Shown here piece by piece: positions 1 to 5,173 of a DNA stretch of 5,173 nt (the stretch's first letter is position 1; the number at the start of each line of letters is the position of its first letter). Both the position numbers and the translations under genes were made by a program. Source of the stretch: an uncultured Chromatiales bacterium (GTDB lineage Bacteria > Pseudomonadota > Gammaproteobacteria > Steroidobacterales > GCA-2729495); the NCBI GenBank assembly GCA_913058165.1, contig CAJXQV010000106.1, positions 1 to 5,173 on the forward strand, written 5' to 3'. Below the pieces are notes generated by a model that saw only the letters and a list, made by a program, of their open reading frames with translations, was not told where the DNA came from and did not search any database.

Positions 1-51
1 TTTTCAAGCAGAAGACGGCATACGAGATTGCCTCTTGTCTCGTGGGCTCGG
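1..51 (+). other. Illumina P7 / Nextera i7 adapter left on the contig end (non-biological)
   Basis: Positions 5-28 match the 24-nt Illumina P7 flow-cell sequence exactly (begins CAAGCAGAAGACGG, ends TACGAGAT). Positions 29-36, TGCCTCTT, sit where the 8-nt i7 index belongs and match, as I recall, the Nextera N711 index as written in the primer. Positions 37-51, GTCTCGTGGGCTCGG, are the Nextera read-2 tail carried by i7 index primers. The four T at 1-4 fit the reverse complement of the poly-A that sequencers emit after reading past the fragment end. The 19-nt transposon mosaic end that should follow (AGATGTG...) is absent; genomic recJ sequence starts directly. The last bases (about 44-51) may be shared between adapter and genome. 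This stretch should be ignored biologically and trimmed. Confidence 0.97.
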
Positions 52-1105
52 TACGGTGGCGGATCTAGTGCCGTTGGACCACAATAATCGGGTGCTTGTT
101 TCACAGGGCCTGGCCCGTATTCGCGGTGGGCTATCCCGTCCGGGAATCTACGCTTTATTCGATTCTGCCAACCGCAACGCTAAGGCCGCGGTGGCTTCGG
201 ACATCGGCTTTGGTATTGCGCCGCGCTTGAACGCAGCCGGCCGATTGGACGATATGTCTTTGGGCATCGATTGCTTGCTGGCCCCCGATGCCGCATCGGC
301 CAGAGAGATGGCGGTGCGACTTGATGAGCTCAACAAGGAGCGTCGTGGTCTGCAGGATCAAATGCAGGAAGATGCGGTGCAGTTGCTCGATAAGCTCGAT
401 GCCAAACTTGGCACCGGCGCTCATTGGGGTTATTGCCTATTCGATGAGCAATGGCATCAGGGCATTGTCGGTCTGGTGGCCACCAAAATTCGCGATAGGG
501 TCAAGCGTCCTTCCATTGCTTTTGCACCGGCCGACATTGGCAGCAGCGAGCTGAAAGGTTCGGGGCGTTCCGTTAAGGGGGTGCATCTGCGTGACGTATT
601 GGCCGAAGTGAATGCGCAACATCCGCACATGATCGATCGGTTTGGCGGTCATGCGATGGCTGCGGGTCTGACTTTGCAGGCGGATAGGTTAAAGCCATTT
701 ATGCAGGCATTTGACGCAGCTGTGGCGTTGCATCATGAGCAAATTACCGATGTCGACACGCTGTGGTCTGATGGTGAACTGGCAGCCACAGAGCTCAACT
801 TGCCATTGGCAGAAACGCTGCGCAATGCCGGCCCCTGGGGCCAGGCATTTCCGGAGCCCTTATTTGACAACCGTTTCAGAGTGGTTGATAAGCGTGTGGT
901 GGGTGCGCGGCACCTTAAGTTGACGCTTGAGCCAAAGGGCGGCGGTGCCGAGATCGATGCCATTGCCTTCAACCGCGATGAGCTCCCACGCAGACAGAGT
1001 GGCGGCAGTGACGGGCTGTATCGCATGGCCTATCGACTGGATGTGAACGAATTCCGCGGGCGTCGCAAGCTGCAGCTGGTTGTGGAACATATTCAATCCG
1101 ACTAG
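47..1105 (+). CDS. recJ: Single-stranded-DNA-specific 5'-3' exonuclease RecJ, C-terminal ~60% (5' truncated)
   Basis: RecJ is a cytoplasmic, Mn/Mg-dependent DHH-family exonuclease that degrades single-stranded DNA 5' to 3' in RecF-pathway recombination, mismatch repair and base excision repair. About 352 residues remain of a family length near 575. Numbering residues from position 35, the visible blocks are LGTVADLVPLD at 5-15 (conserved metal-site Asp of the GTVAD motif), GFGIAPRLNAAGRLDDMS at 58-75, WHQGIVG at 140-146, KGSGRS at 174-179, the DHHA1 signature FGGHAMAAG at 203-211, and a C-terminal OB-like domain with GPWGQAFPEPLF at 266-277 and YRLDVNEFRG at 333-342. The N-terminal DHH domain with most catalytic Asp/His residues lies beyond the contig end. 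A TTG start at 35 lies inside adapter and is spurious, so the coding region is open at the 5' side. The exact genome/adapter junction is uncertain within 44-52. prfB follows 40 nt after the TAG stop with no terminator between, suggesting co-transcription. The identification is near certain. Confidence 0.96.
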   Translation, partial: LGTVADLVPLDHNNRVLVSQGLARIRGGLSRPGIYALFDSANRNAKAAVASDIGFGIAPRLNAAGRLDDMSLGIDCLLAPDAASAREMAVRLDELNKERRGLQDQMQEDAVQLLDKLDAKLGTGAHWGYCLFDEQWHQGIVGLVATKIRDRVKRPSIAFAPADIGSSELKGSGRSVKGVHLRDVLAEVNAQHPHMIDRFGGHAMAAGLTLQADRLKPFMQAFDAAVALHHEQITDVDTLWSDGELAATELNLPLAETLRNAGPWGQAFPEPLFDNRFRVVDKRVVGARHLKLTLEPKGGGAEIDAIAFNRDELPRRQSGGSDGLYRMAYRLDVNEFRGRRKLQLVVEHIQSD

Positions 1106-1145
1106 CATCGCTATTCTTTACGCATTTACGGATTACCGACGAATT

Positions 1146-2241
1146 ATGGAAACGGCGCAGATTAAATCCAGCCTGACCGACCTTCGCGAACGCACTGCTG
1201 CGTTGAGGGGGTATCTTTGACTTCGAAGGCAAACAGGAACGTTTAGAACTCGTTAATCAGGAGCTTGAAGACCCAGAAGTCTGGGCAGATCCGGCGCGCG
1301 CAGAGGGGCTCAACAAAGAGCGATCTGTGCTTGAAAAAATCGTTGGTTTTCTGGGCCAGGCCGACAGCTTAATTGGCGATGGCTTCGAGTTGCTTCAGTT
1401 GGCTGAAGAAGAAGATGATCAGGCTACGCTCGACAGCGTTCTTACCGATCTTGACGCCCTTAAAACAGAAATTGAAAAGCTGGAATTTCAGCGGATGTTT
1501 TCCGGTCCTGCGGATTCCGCGAGCGCATTTCTGGATATACAGGCCGGTTCTGGTGGCACCGAGGCGCAGGACTGGGCCGAAATGTTACTGCGCATGTACC
1601 TGCGCTGGGCAGAGCAAAACGGTTTTGAGGCGGAACTCATTGAGGCCTCAGCCGGTGATGTCGCCGGTATTAAGAGTGCTACCGTGCACATCAAAGGCGA
1701 GTACGCGTTTGGCTGGTTGCGAACCGAAATTGGCGTGCATCGCTTAGTGCGTAAATCACCATTTGATTCAGGTAATCGCCGGCATACCTCTTTCTCAGCT
1801 GTATTCGTAGCTCCCGAAGTTGATGACGACATTGAAATTGAAATTAATCCAGCCGATTTGCGCGTTGACGTGTACCGTGCGAGTGGTGCGGGTGGTCAGC
1901 ACGTGAATAAAACTGAATCAGCGGTGCGTATTACCCATTTGCCGACCAATATTGTGGTGCAGTGTCAGAATGACCGTTCGCAGCATAAAAACCGCGATAC
2001 CGCGATGAAGCAGTTGAAGGCCAAGCTTTATGAGCATGAACAGCAGATGCGTAATGCTGAAATGAAGACCGTGGAAGATTCCAAATCGGATATTGGCTGG
2101 GGCAGCCAGATTCGTTCGTATGTGCTCGATCAATCCCGTATTAAAGATTTACGCACCGGCGTTGAAACCGGTAACACCGATGCCGTGCTAAACGGTTCCT
2201 TGAATCAATTTATTGAAGCCAGCCTGAAACAGGGCCTGTAG
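1146..2241 (+). CDS. prfB: Peptide chain release factor 2 (RF2), expressed through a programmed +1 frameshift
   Basis: RF2 recognises UAA and UGA in the ribosomal A site and triggers hydrolysis of peptidyl-tRNA. Translation runs from ATG 1146 for 24 codons ([10 protein letters not shown]...LRGYL), meets TGA at 1218-1220, skips T1218 and continues from GAC 1219 to TAG 2241. The product is 364 aa, against 365 in E. coli. Residues after the shift ([13 protein letters not shown]...) match the RF2 N-terminal helical domain. Key motifs in full-length numbering are the stop-codon-reading SPF at 204-206, the GGTEAQDW block at 136-143, and catalytic GGQ at 249-251 within [18 protein letters not shown]. 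The residue equivalent to E. coli position 246 is Ala (245 here), the common bacterial state rather than the Thr of K-12. A GTG at 1327 opens the long zero-shift ORF but would drop domain 1, so it is not the start. No clear Shine-Dalgarno sequence lies within 20 nt of ATG 1146, and no better upstream start exists in frame. It lies between recJ and lysS, as in E. coli. Confidence 0.97.
1206..1221 (+). promoter_or_regulatory. RF2 programmed +1 ribosomal frameshift site
   Basis: The sequence reads AGG GGG TAT CTT TGA C. An internal Shine-Dalgarno-like element (AGGGGG, 1206-1211) lies three nucleotides before the slippery CTT codon (1215-1217), followed by an in-frame TGA (1218-1220) with C in the poor-termination +4 position. 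This is the same arrangement as the E. coli prfB site. Established behaviour: when RF2 is scarce, termination at TGA is slow and peptidyl-tRNA-Leu slips from CUU to UUU, moving into the +1 frame; when RF2 is abundant, a 24-aa peptide is released. The reading frame before (1146-1217) and after (1219-2241) both encode recognisable RF2, which supports real recoding rather than a sequencing error. Confidence 0.97.
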
Positions 2242-2252
2242 ACTTTATAACT

Positions 2253-3758
2253 ATGCCTGATAATAACAACACACCCATTGATGAAAACAAGCTGGTTGCT
2301 GAGCGTCGCCAGAAACTTACTGCGCTGCGAGAGCAGGGCTTTGGTTTCCCGAATGAGTTCCGGCGTAACACGCTGGCTGGCCAGGTTCAGGCCACCTACA
2401 CTGAGCACAGCAATGATTTGCTCGAAGAGGGGGCCATTGAAGTTCAGGTTGGTGGTCGTATGATGACCCGTCGCATTATGGGTAAGGCGACTTTTGCCAC
2501 CTATCAGGATCGCAGCGGCAAGTTGCAGTTGTTTATTCAGCGCGATGCAGTGGGCGAAGACGTTTATAAAAGTTTTAAAACCTGGGATCTGGGCGATATC
2601 ATCTGGGCGCGTGGTGTGTTGTTCCGCACTAAGACCGGCGAGTTGTCGGTTAAGGTTTCTGAGTTGCATCTGCTAACGAAATCATTGCGGCCATTGCCGG
2701 ATAAGTTTCATGGGCTTTCTGATCAAGAAACCCGTTATCGGCAACGCTATGTTGACCTCATTATGAGCGAAGACTCGCGCACGGTGTTTACGCGTCGCTC
2801 GCAGATAGTGAAGTATATTCGTTCGTATCTCGATTCCATGGAGTTTCTTGAAGTTGAAACACCCATGATGCATGCCATTCCTGGCGGTGCTGTGGCGCGG
2901 CCTTTCGTGACTCATCACAACGCTCTGGATGCTGAGTTCTATTTGCGTGTTGCGCCTGAGTTGTACCTCAAGCGTTTGGTGGTTGGCGGTTTTGAGAGAG
3001 TGTACGAAATTAACCGCAGCTTCCGCAATGAGGGGGTGTCGACGCGGCACAACCCTGAGTTCACCATGCTCGAACTGTATATGGCCTATGCCGATGAGCA
3101 GGTGCTCATGGACTTGCTGGAAACCATGTTCCGCGGGGTTTCCGAGGCGGTGCTCGGCACTACTACCGTGACCTATGACGGGCGTGATTATGATTTGTCG
3201 CAGCCGTTTAAGCGCATGTCGATTGAAGAATCGGTAATACAATTTAATCCTGATTTGGATGCAGCGAAACTGCGTGATCGTGATTACCTTGTTGTGGTTT
3301 GCGAGCGTATGGAGATTCATGTCGAAGAGGGTTATGGCAACGGTAAGCTGCTGATTGAAGTGTTTGAGAAAACTGTCGAGGACCAGCTGTTTGAACCGAC
3401 GTTTATTACAGGCTATCCCGCTGAGGTTTCACCGTTGGCACGGCGTACTACGACAGACCCATGGCTCACTGACCGCTTCGAGTTCTTTGTACACGGCCGC
3501 GAATTGGCCAATGGGTTTTCTGAGTTAAACGATGCCGAAGATCAGGCAGAACGTTTCCGACATCAGGTTGCCCAAAAAGATGCCGGCGACGATGAAGCCA
3601 TGTTCTACGATGCTGACTATATCAATGCGCTGGAAATCGGGTTGCCGCCGACCGCAGGCCTGGGTATTGGTATCGATCGTTTGGTCATGTTTCTCACCGA
3701 TGCGCCATCGATTCGTGATGTGCTGTTGTTCCCGCATTTGAGGAAGCTGCAGGATTAA
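2253..3758 (+). CDS. lysS: Lysine--tRNA ligase, class II (LysRS)
   Basis: LysRS joins lysine to tRNA-Lys using ATP in the cytoplasm, probably as a homodimer. It is 501 aa, close to the 505 of E. coli LysS/LysU. The N-terminal OB-fold anticodon-binding domain spans roughly residues 60-145 ([13 protein letters not shown] at 67-79). The catalytic domain follows, with motif 1 around 196-212 (EVETPMM...PGG), motif 2 at 256-276 (SFRNEG, RHNPEF, LELY) and motif 3 at 469-476 (GLGIGIDR). With a four-residue offset, the lysine-pocket residues known from E. coli LysU are all present: Glu236, Glu274, Tyr276, Asn420 and Glu424. The start ATG lies 11 nt after the prfB stop; there is no obvious Shine-Dalgarno sequence at normal spacing, so translation may be coupled to prfB. 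A strong terminator follows 17 nt after the stop, making this the last gene of the operon. Nothing looks damaged. Confidence 0.98.
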   Translation: MPDNNNTPIDENKLVAERRQKLTALREQGFGFPNEFRRNTLAGQVQATYTEHSNDLLEEGAIEVQVGGRMMTRRIMGKATFATYQDRSGKLQLFIQRDAVGEDVYKSFKTWDLGDIIWARGVLFRTKTGELSVKVSELHLLTKSLRPLPDKFHGLSDQETRYRQRYVDLIMSEDSRTVFTRRSQIVKYIRSYLDSMEFLEVETPMMHAIPGGAVARPFVTHHNALDAEFYLRVAPELYLKRLVVGGFERVYEINRSFRNEGVSTRHNPEFTMLELYMAYADEQVLMDLLETMFRGVSEAVLGTTTVTYDGRDYDLSQPFKRMSIEESVIQFNPDLDAAKLRDRDYLVVVCERMEIHVEEGYGNGKLLIEVFEKTVEDQLFEPTFITGYPAEVSPLARRTTTDPWLTDRFEFFVHGRELANGFSELNDAEDQAERFRHQVAQKDAGDDEAMFYDADYINALEIGLPPTAGLGIGIDRLVMFLTDAPSIRDVLLFPHLRKLQD

Positions 3759-3775
3759 GTTTTCGCCGGTTTATC

Positions 3776-3813
3776 GCCAATAAAAAACCCGCGACAGCGG
3801 GTTTTTTATTGGC
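3776..3813. terminator. Bidirectional intrinsic terminator between convergent lysS and the methyltransferase gene
   Basis: The arms 3776-3792 and 3797-3813 are perfect 17-bp inverted repeats around a GACA loop. The core stem is CCCGC/GCGGG, flanked by A6 at 3782-3787 and T6 at 3802-3807. Read on the plus strand, the T6 tract ends the lysS transcript; read on the minus strand, the A6 tract becomes the U-tract ending the methyltransferase transcript. It lies 17 nt after the lysS stop and 43 nt past the methyltransferase stop. Confidence 0.95.
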
Positions 3814-3818
3814 TGTAT

Positions 3819-3857
3819 GCTTGCTAAAAGCGTTGTTTAGCAAAGCATTTAGCAAGC
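3819..3857. repeat. Inverted and direct repeats with alternative hairpins at the methyltransferase stop codon
   Basis: GCTTGCTAAA at 3819-3828 is the perfect reverse complement of TTTAGCAAGC at 3848-3857. Its inner part TTGCTAAA (3821-3828) also pairs perfectly with TTTAGCAA at 3836-3843. TTTAGCAA is therefore present twice as a direct repeat, 12 nt apart, giving two mutually exclusive hairpins. The outer arm reaches the last base of the minus-strand stop codon. It lacks a U-tract, so it is not an obvious terminator by itself; it could protect the 3' end or be a relic of local duplication. Confidence 0.7.
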
Positions 3858-4516
3858 TAAGCCGTTCGCCAGAACTTCAGGATATGCCCTTTAAACGGCT
3901 TTTCAAGATAGTCGGTATGCACCGGTTTGCTGTGGGTGCTGGCAAAGCCGTAGCCATCCATTAGCGTGGTGAATTTACTCTTTCTGCCACGGCCGGGGTC
4001 AGTCACAATGACTTCGCAGCTTGGTTCTGCATGATTCTCAATAAAGTTTGCGAGCAGTTCGATGTGCTGGTCTTCATACAGTATATCGCTGCCAATAATC
4101 AAATCGAAGTGACCAAGGTTATCCTGTTTATCATTCCAGTCGACCCGGTGAAAATCGATGATGTCATCACCGTTTAACCGGGCATTCCTTTCTAAGAATA
4201 GTTCAACTTCGGGGTGGTGGTCGGTCGCAGTAACATCGTCGTGCTGTTTGTTAAGAAACAAACTCGCTAAGGCTGTTCCGCAACCGATTTCCAATATGCG
4301 TTTGCCTCCGGTCTGATAATTCATCATGTAGTTGGCAAGCACCACGCCGCTCGGCCAGACCACACCGAATAGGGGCCATGAAGCAGAGGAGATGCCCAGT
4401 GTTTCGGCAGTGTGCTCAGGGTCACTGAACTGTTGATTGTCACGCAATGTGCAGAGATGGATGTCGGTATTGCCCACCTCGATAGTTTGGTAGCGAACCC
4501 GTACGGGTGCGGTCAT
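3857..4516 (-). CDS. Class I SAM-dependent methyltransferase, METTL20/METTL21-like (Methyltransf_16 type)
   Basis: This 219-aa cytoplasmic protein probably transfers a methyl group from S-adenosylmethionine; the acceptor is unknown. Visible motifs are WPLFGVVWPSG at 47-57, motif I ILEIGCGTALASL at 74-86 (SAM-binding glycine loop), the acidic end of strand 2 at Asp99 (VTATDHHP), NARLN at 111-115, a motif around 126-127 (VDW), and FDLIIGSDILYED at 137-149. The DxxY pattern in DILY, together with the WPSG block before motif I, resembles eukaryotic and bacterial METTL20/METTL21 protein-lysine methyltransferases such as ETF-beta lysine methyltransferase. That is a family-level guess from motifs, not a substrate assignment. 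The start ATG at 4516 has AGGA at a spacing of 8 nt. There is no signal peptide or membrane segment. It is convergent with lysS, shares its terminator, and is divergent from the ChaN-like gene. Another small-molecule or protein methyltransferase activity remains possible. Confidence 0.88.
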   Translation of the reverse strand: MTAPVRVRYQTIEVGNTDIHLCTLRDNQQFSDPEHTAETLGISSASWPLFGVVWPSGVVLANYMMNYQTGGKRILEIGCGTALASLFLNKQHDDVTATDHHPEVELFLERNARLNGDDIIDFHRVDWNDKQDNLGHFDLIIGSDILYEDQHIELLANFIENHAEPSCEVIVTDPGRGRKSKFTTLMDGYGFASTHSKPVHTDYLEKPFKGHILKFWRTA

Positions 4517-4524
4517 AGATTTAT

Positions 4525-4528
4525 TCCT
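4525..4528 (-). promoter_or_regulatory. Ribosome binding site of the methyltransferase gene
   Basis: On the minus strand AGGA lies 8 nt upstream of the ATG at 4516-4514 and supports that start. It is a clearer site than those before prfB or lysS. Confidence 0.7.
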
Positions 4529-4542
4529 GCAGTCTGAAGAGA

Positions 4543-4564
4543 CTCGGTTAGTTATCTAACTGAG
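4543..4564. repeat. Imperfect 9-bp dyad upstream of the methyltransferase gene (possible operator)
   Basis: CTCGGTTAG at 4543-4551 and CTAACTGAG at 4556-4564 are inverted repeats with a TTAT centre and a single mismatch (G4546/T4561, a wobble pair only in a plus-strand RNA). The dyad is 27 nt upstream of the methyltransferase start, where a repressor or an RNA hairpin could act. A second short hairpin, AGTCT-GAAG-AGACT (4531-4544), overlaps it by two bases. Its function is unproven. Confidence 0.45.
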
Positions 4565-4603
4565 ATAAATGACAAAAAATTAGGTGTATTGAGGTTATAG
4601 CAA

Positions 4604-4618
4604 TGCGCTAGCAGCGCA
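4604..4618. repeat. Short perfect hairpin TGCGCT-AGC-AGCGCA in the divergent region
   Basis: Six-base perfect arms flank a 3-nt loop. The left arm also lies within CAATGCGC (4601-4608), which is the exact reverse complement of GCGCATTG at 4673-4680, so the 80-nt stretch 4601-4680 could fold either way. No U-tract follows, so it is not a canonical terminator. Chance occurrence is possible. Confidence 0.35.
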
Positions 4619-4716
4619 AGGTATTTCGCTCTACATGCGTTGCGGTGGCTGCACTTTAGCCGAGTGGGCATCGCGCATTGGTCACCCGTCATCCATGCAT
4701 AGATTTATCTTTAGCT

Positions 4717-4721
4717 GGAGG
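4717..4721 (+). promoter_or_regulatory. Strong Shine-Dalgarno sequence GGAGG before the mini-ORF and ChaN-like gene
   Basis: GGAGG ends 6 nt before ATG 4728 (ideal spacing) but 14 nt before ATG 4736 (long). The site therefore points to initiation at the three-codon mini-ORF, with the ChaN-like gene reached by coupling, or to a one-base indel that has separated the true start from its frame. Confidence 0.75.
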
Positions 4722-4727
4722 GCTATC

Positions 4728-4739
4728 ATGAAGCTATGA
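4728..4739 (+). other. Three-codon mini-ORF (M-K-L-stop) overlapping the ChaN-like start codon
   Basis: ATG AAG CTA TGA is ideally placed after GGAGG, and its stop TGA (4737-4739) overlaps the next ATG (4736-4738) as ATGA, the usual geometry for termination-reinitiation coupling. MKL is also a typical beginning of a signal peptide, so an alternative is a one-base deletion near 4735: restoring one base would give a single ORF starting MKL and running into the IQRLIVLW signal sequence. The sequence alone does not decide between them. Confidence 0.4.
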
Positions 4740-5173
4740 TTCAACGCCTTATCGTTCTTTGGGTTTGTTCGCTGTGTTGCGCATTTGCTGCGGCTGAGAA
4801 CCTGTTTGATGGTGAGGGTGTGGCGCTGAGCAGGACCGATCTGTTTGCCGCAATTAGGGCCGCTGATGTGGTGGTGGTTGGTGAAGTGCACACCGATGCT
4901 GGTGGTCATCGGTGGCAGCAGAATCTGCTGCGTGACCTGGTTGACCAGAACATCAAGTTCATCTTGTCAGTTGAAGAGTTCGACCGCAGTCAGCAGTCAG
5001 CACTGGATGAATTCTCCGATAAAAAAATCGATGGGCAGGCGCTTAAAGGCATTCGAGCTTTTGTTGGTCCGTCGGTGCGTGATCAATGGTTTGAGTGGTA
5101 TCTGCCACAGCTGCAAATTGCCCGCGACGGAGGCGTGTCATTAATCGCGAGTAACTCGCCGCTTAAGTATTCC
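4736..5173 (+). CDS. ChaN-like haem-binding uptake family protein (Cofac_haem_bdg, PF04187 type), 3' truncated by the window
   Basis: The frame is open from ATG 4736 to the window edge: 146 residues of a family usually near 250-300. Residues 1-20 look like a signal peptide (Arg4, hydrophobic IVLWVCSLCCAFA, possible cleavage after the AFA at 16-18), so the product is probably exported. No standard lipobox is seen, although Cys11, Cys14 and Cys15 are present. After it come VVVVGEVHTDAGGHRWQ at 45-61, matching the family hallmark GExH...(H)HxxQ with Gly57 where the first His of the HH pair often sits, then FILSVEEFDRSQQ at 75-87 and YLPQLQIARDGGVSLIASNSP at 122-142, matching the conserved tyrosine, alanine-arginine and A-N-P elements. 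Known members such as Campylobacter ChaN bind haem and are linked to iron uptake; related Tiki proteins are metalloproteases. The exact role here is uncertain. The start has long spacing from its SD (see the mini-ORF). It is divergent from the methyltransferase gene. Confidence 0.85.
   Translation, partial: MIQRLIVLWVCSLCCAFAAAENLFDGEGVALSRTDLFAAIRAADVVVVGEVHTDAGGHRWQQNLLRDLVDQNIKFILSVEEFDRSQQSALDEFSDKKIDGQALKGIRAFVGPSVRDQWFEWYLPQLQIARDGGVSLIASNSPLKYS

Larger units (their letters stand above)
4517..4735. promoter_or_regulatory. Divergent intergenic region between the methyltransferase and ChaN-like genes
   Basis: These 219 nt hold no credible gene apart from the three-codon mini-ORF at 4728-4739. 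Promoters for both flanking genes should lie here. The best plus-strand guess is TTGGTC (4678-4683), 16 nt, TAGATT (4700-4705), about 30 nt before the ChaN-like start; the -35 match is weak, so this is tentative. No convincing minus-strand promoter was found. The region contains three small dyads: 4543-4564, 4604-4618 and the 4601-4608/4673-4680 pair. Confidence 0.5.

Noticed and set aside
35..46. TTG start of the recJ-frame ORF
   Set aside because: It lies within the index and Nextera tail, so it is artificial; the real recJ start is beyond the contig end.
1327..1329. GTG as the start of prfB
   Set aside because: It would remove RF2 domain 1; the upstream 60 codons match RF2 once the frameshift is applied.
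2682..3320. 212-codon open frame on the minus strand inside lysS
   Set aside because: It is fully antisense to highly conserved LysRS sequence, rich in His/Arg from reversed codons, and resembles no family I know.
4547..4560. GTTAG-TTAT-CTAAC considered as an integron attC core
   Set aside because: It does not fit the GTTRRRY/RYYYAAC core pattern, and there is no second core or cassette structure.
4682..4909. 75-codon minus-strand frame over the ChaN-like gene
   Set aside because: It overlaps the signal peptide and GEVH coding region of the better supported gene and has no recognisable features.
4987..5000. Two tandem copies of a 7-bp unit (CAGTCAG-like) in the ChaN-like gene
   Set aside because: Too short and only two copies; it encodes ordinary residues (SQQS) and is probably chance.
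5021..5027. Run of seven A in the ChaN-like gene considered as a slippery site or sequencing indel
   Set aside because: The frame is in register as TAAAAAAA (codons GAT AAA AAA ATC), not the A-AAA-AAG layout, and conserved family residues continue in the same frame after it.
4845..5144. 99-codon plus-strand frame
   Set aside because: It is an out-of-frame shadow of the ChaN-like gene, whose own frame runs uninterrupted to the window edge.

Overview
This is an ordinary chromosomal stretch of a gammaproteobacterium, entered from a contig end that still carries Illumina adapter. The assignment rests on close, nearly gap-free similarity (recalled from memory, not searched) of three consecutive proteins to E. 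coli RecJ, RF2 and LysRS, and on the same gene order, recJ-prfB-lysS. The genes to the right differ from the enteric arrangement, so I would place it in a non-enteric, possibly marine, gammaproteobacterial lineage. I cannot name the genus.

Layout. Positions 1-51 are sequencing adapter: four T, the Illumina P7 sequence, an 8-nt i7 index and the Nextera read-2 tail. Positions ~47-1105 are the 3' part of recJ (ssDNA 5'-3' exonuclease), with the N-terminal ~40% missing. Positions 1146-2241 are prfB (release factor 2), complete, with the classic programmed +1 frameshift at codons 24-25; a naive ORF call starting at 1327 loses the first 60 residues. Positions 2253-3758 are lysS (class II lysyl-tRNA synthetase), complete. 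Positions 3776-3813 are a perfect 17-bp-arm bidirectional terminator. It serves lysS and the convergent gene at 3857-4516 (minus strand), a class I SAM-dependent methyltransferase resembling the METTL20/METTL21 protein-lysine methyltransferase group. Positions 4517-4735 are a divergent intergenic region with several small dyads. From 4736 to the window edge runs the 5' part of a secreted ChaN-like (haem-binding uptake, Tiki superfamily) protein, preceded by a three-codon mini-ORF whose stop overlaps its start in ATGA.

How the genes work together. recJ, prfB and lysS lie on one strand with gaps of 40 and 11 nt and no terminator between them, so they are probably co-transcribed. RF2 sets its own level through the in-frame TGA, and LysRS charges tRNA-Lys. 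The methyltransferase and the ChaN-like gene are divergently transcribed, and nothing visible ties them functionally to the operon.

I do not see a mobile element, CRISPR array, tRNA, rRNA or a novel multi-gene system. The points most worth a second look are the adapter and its chimeric junction, the RF2 recoding site, and the MKL mini-ORF before the ChaN-like gene, which is either a translational-coupling leader or a one-base indel.
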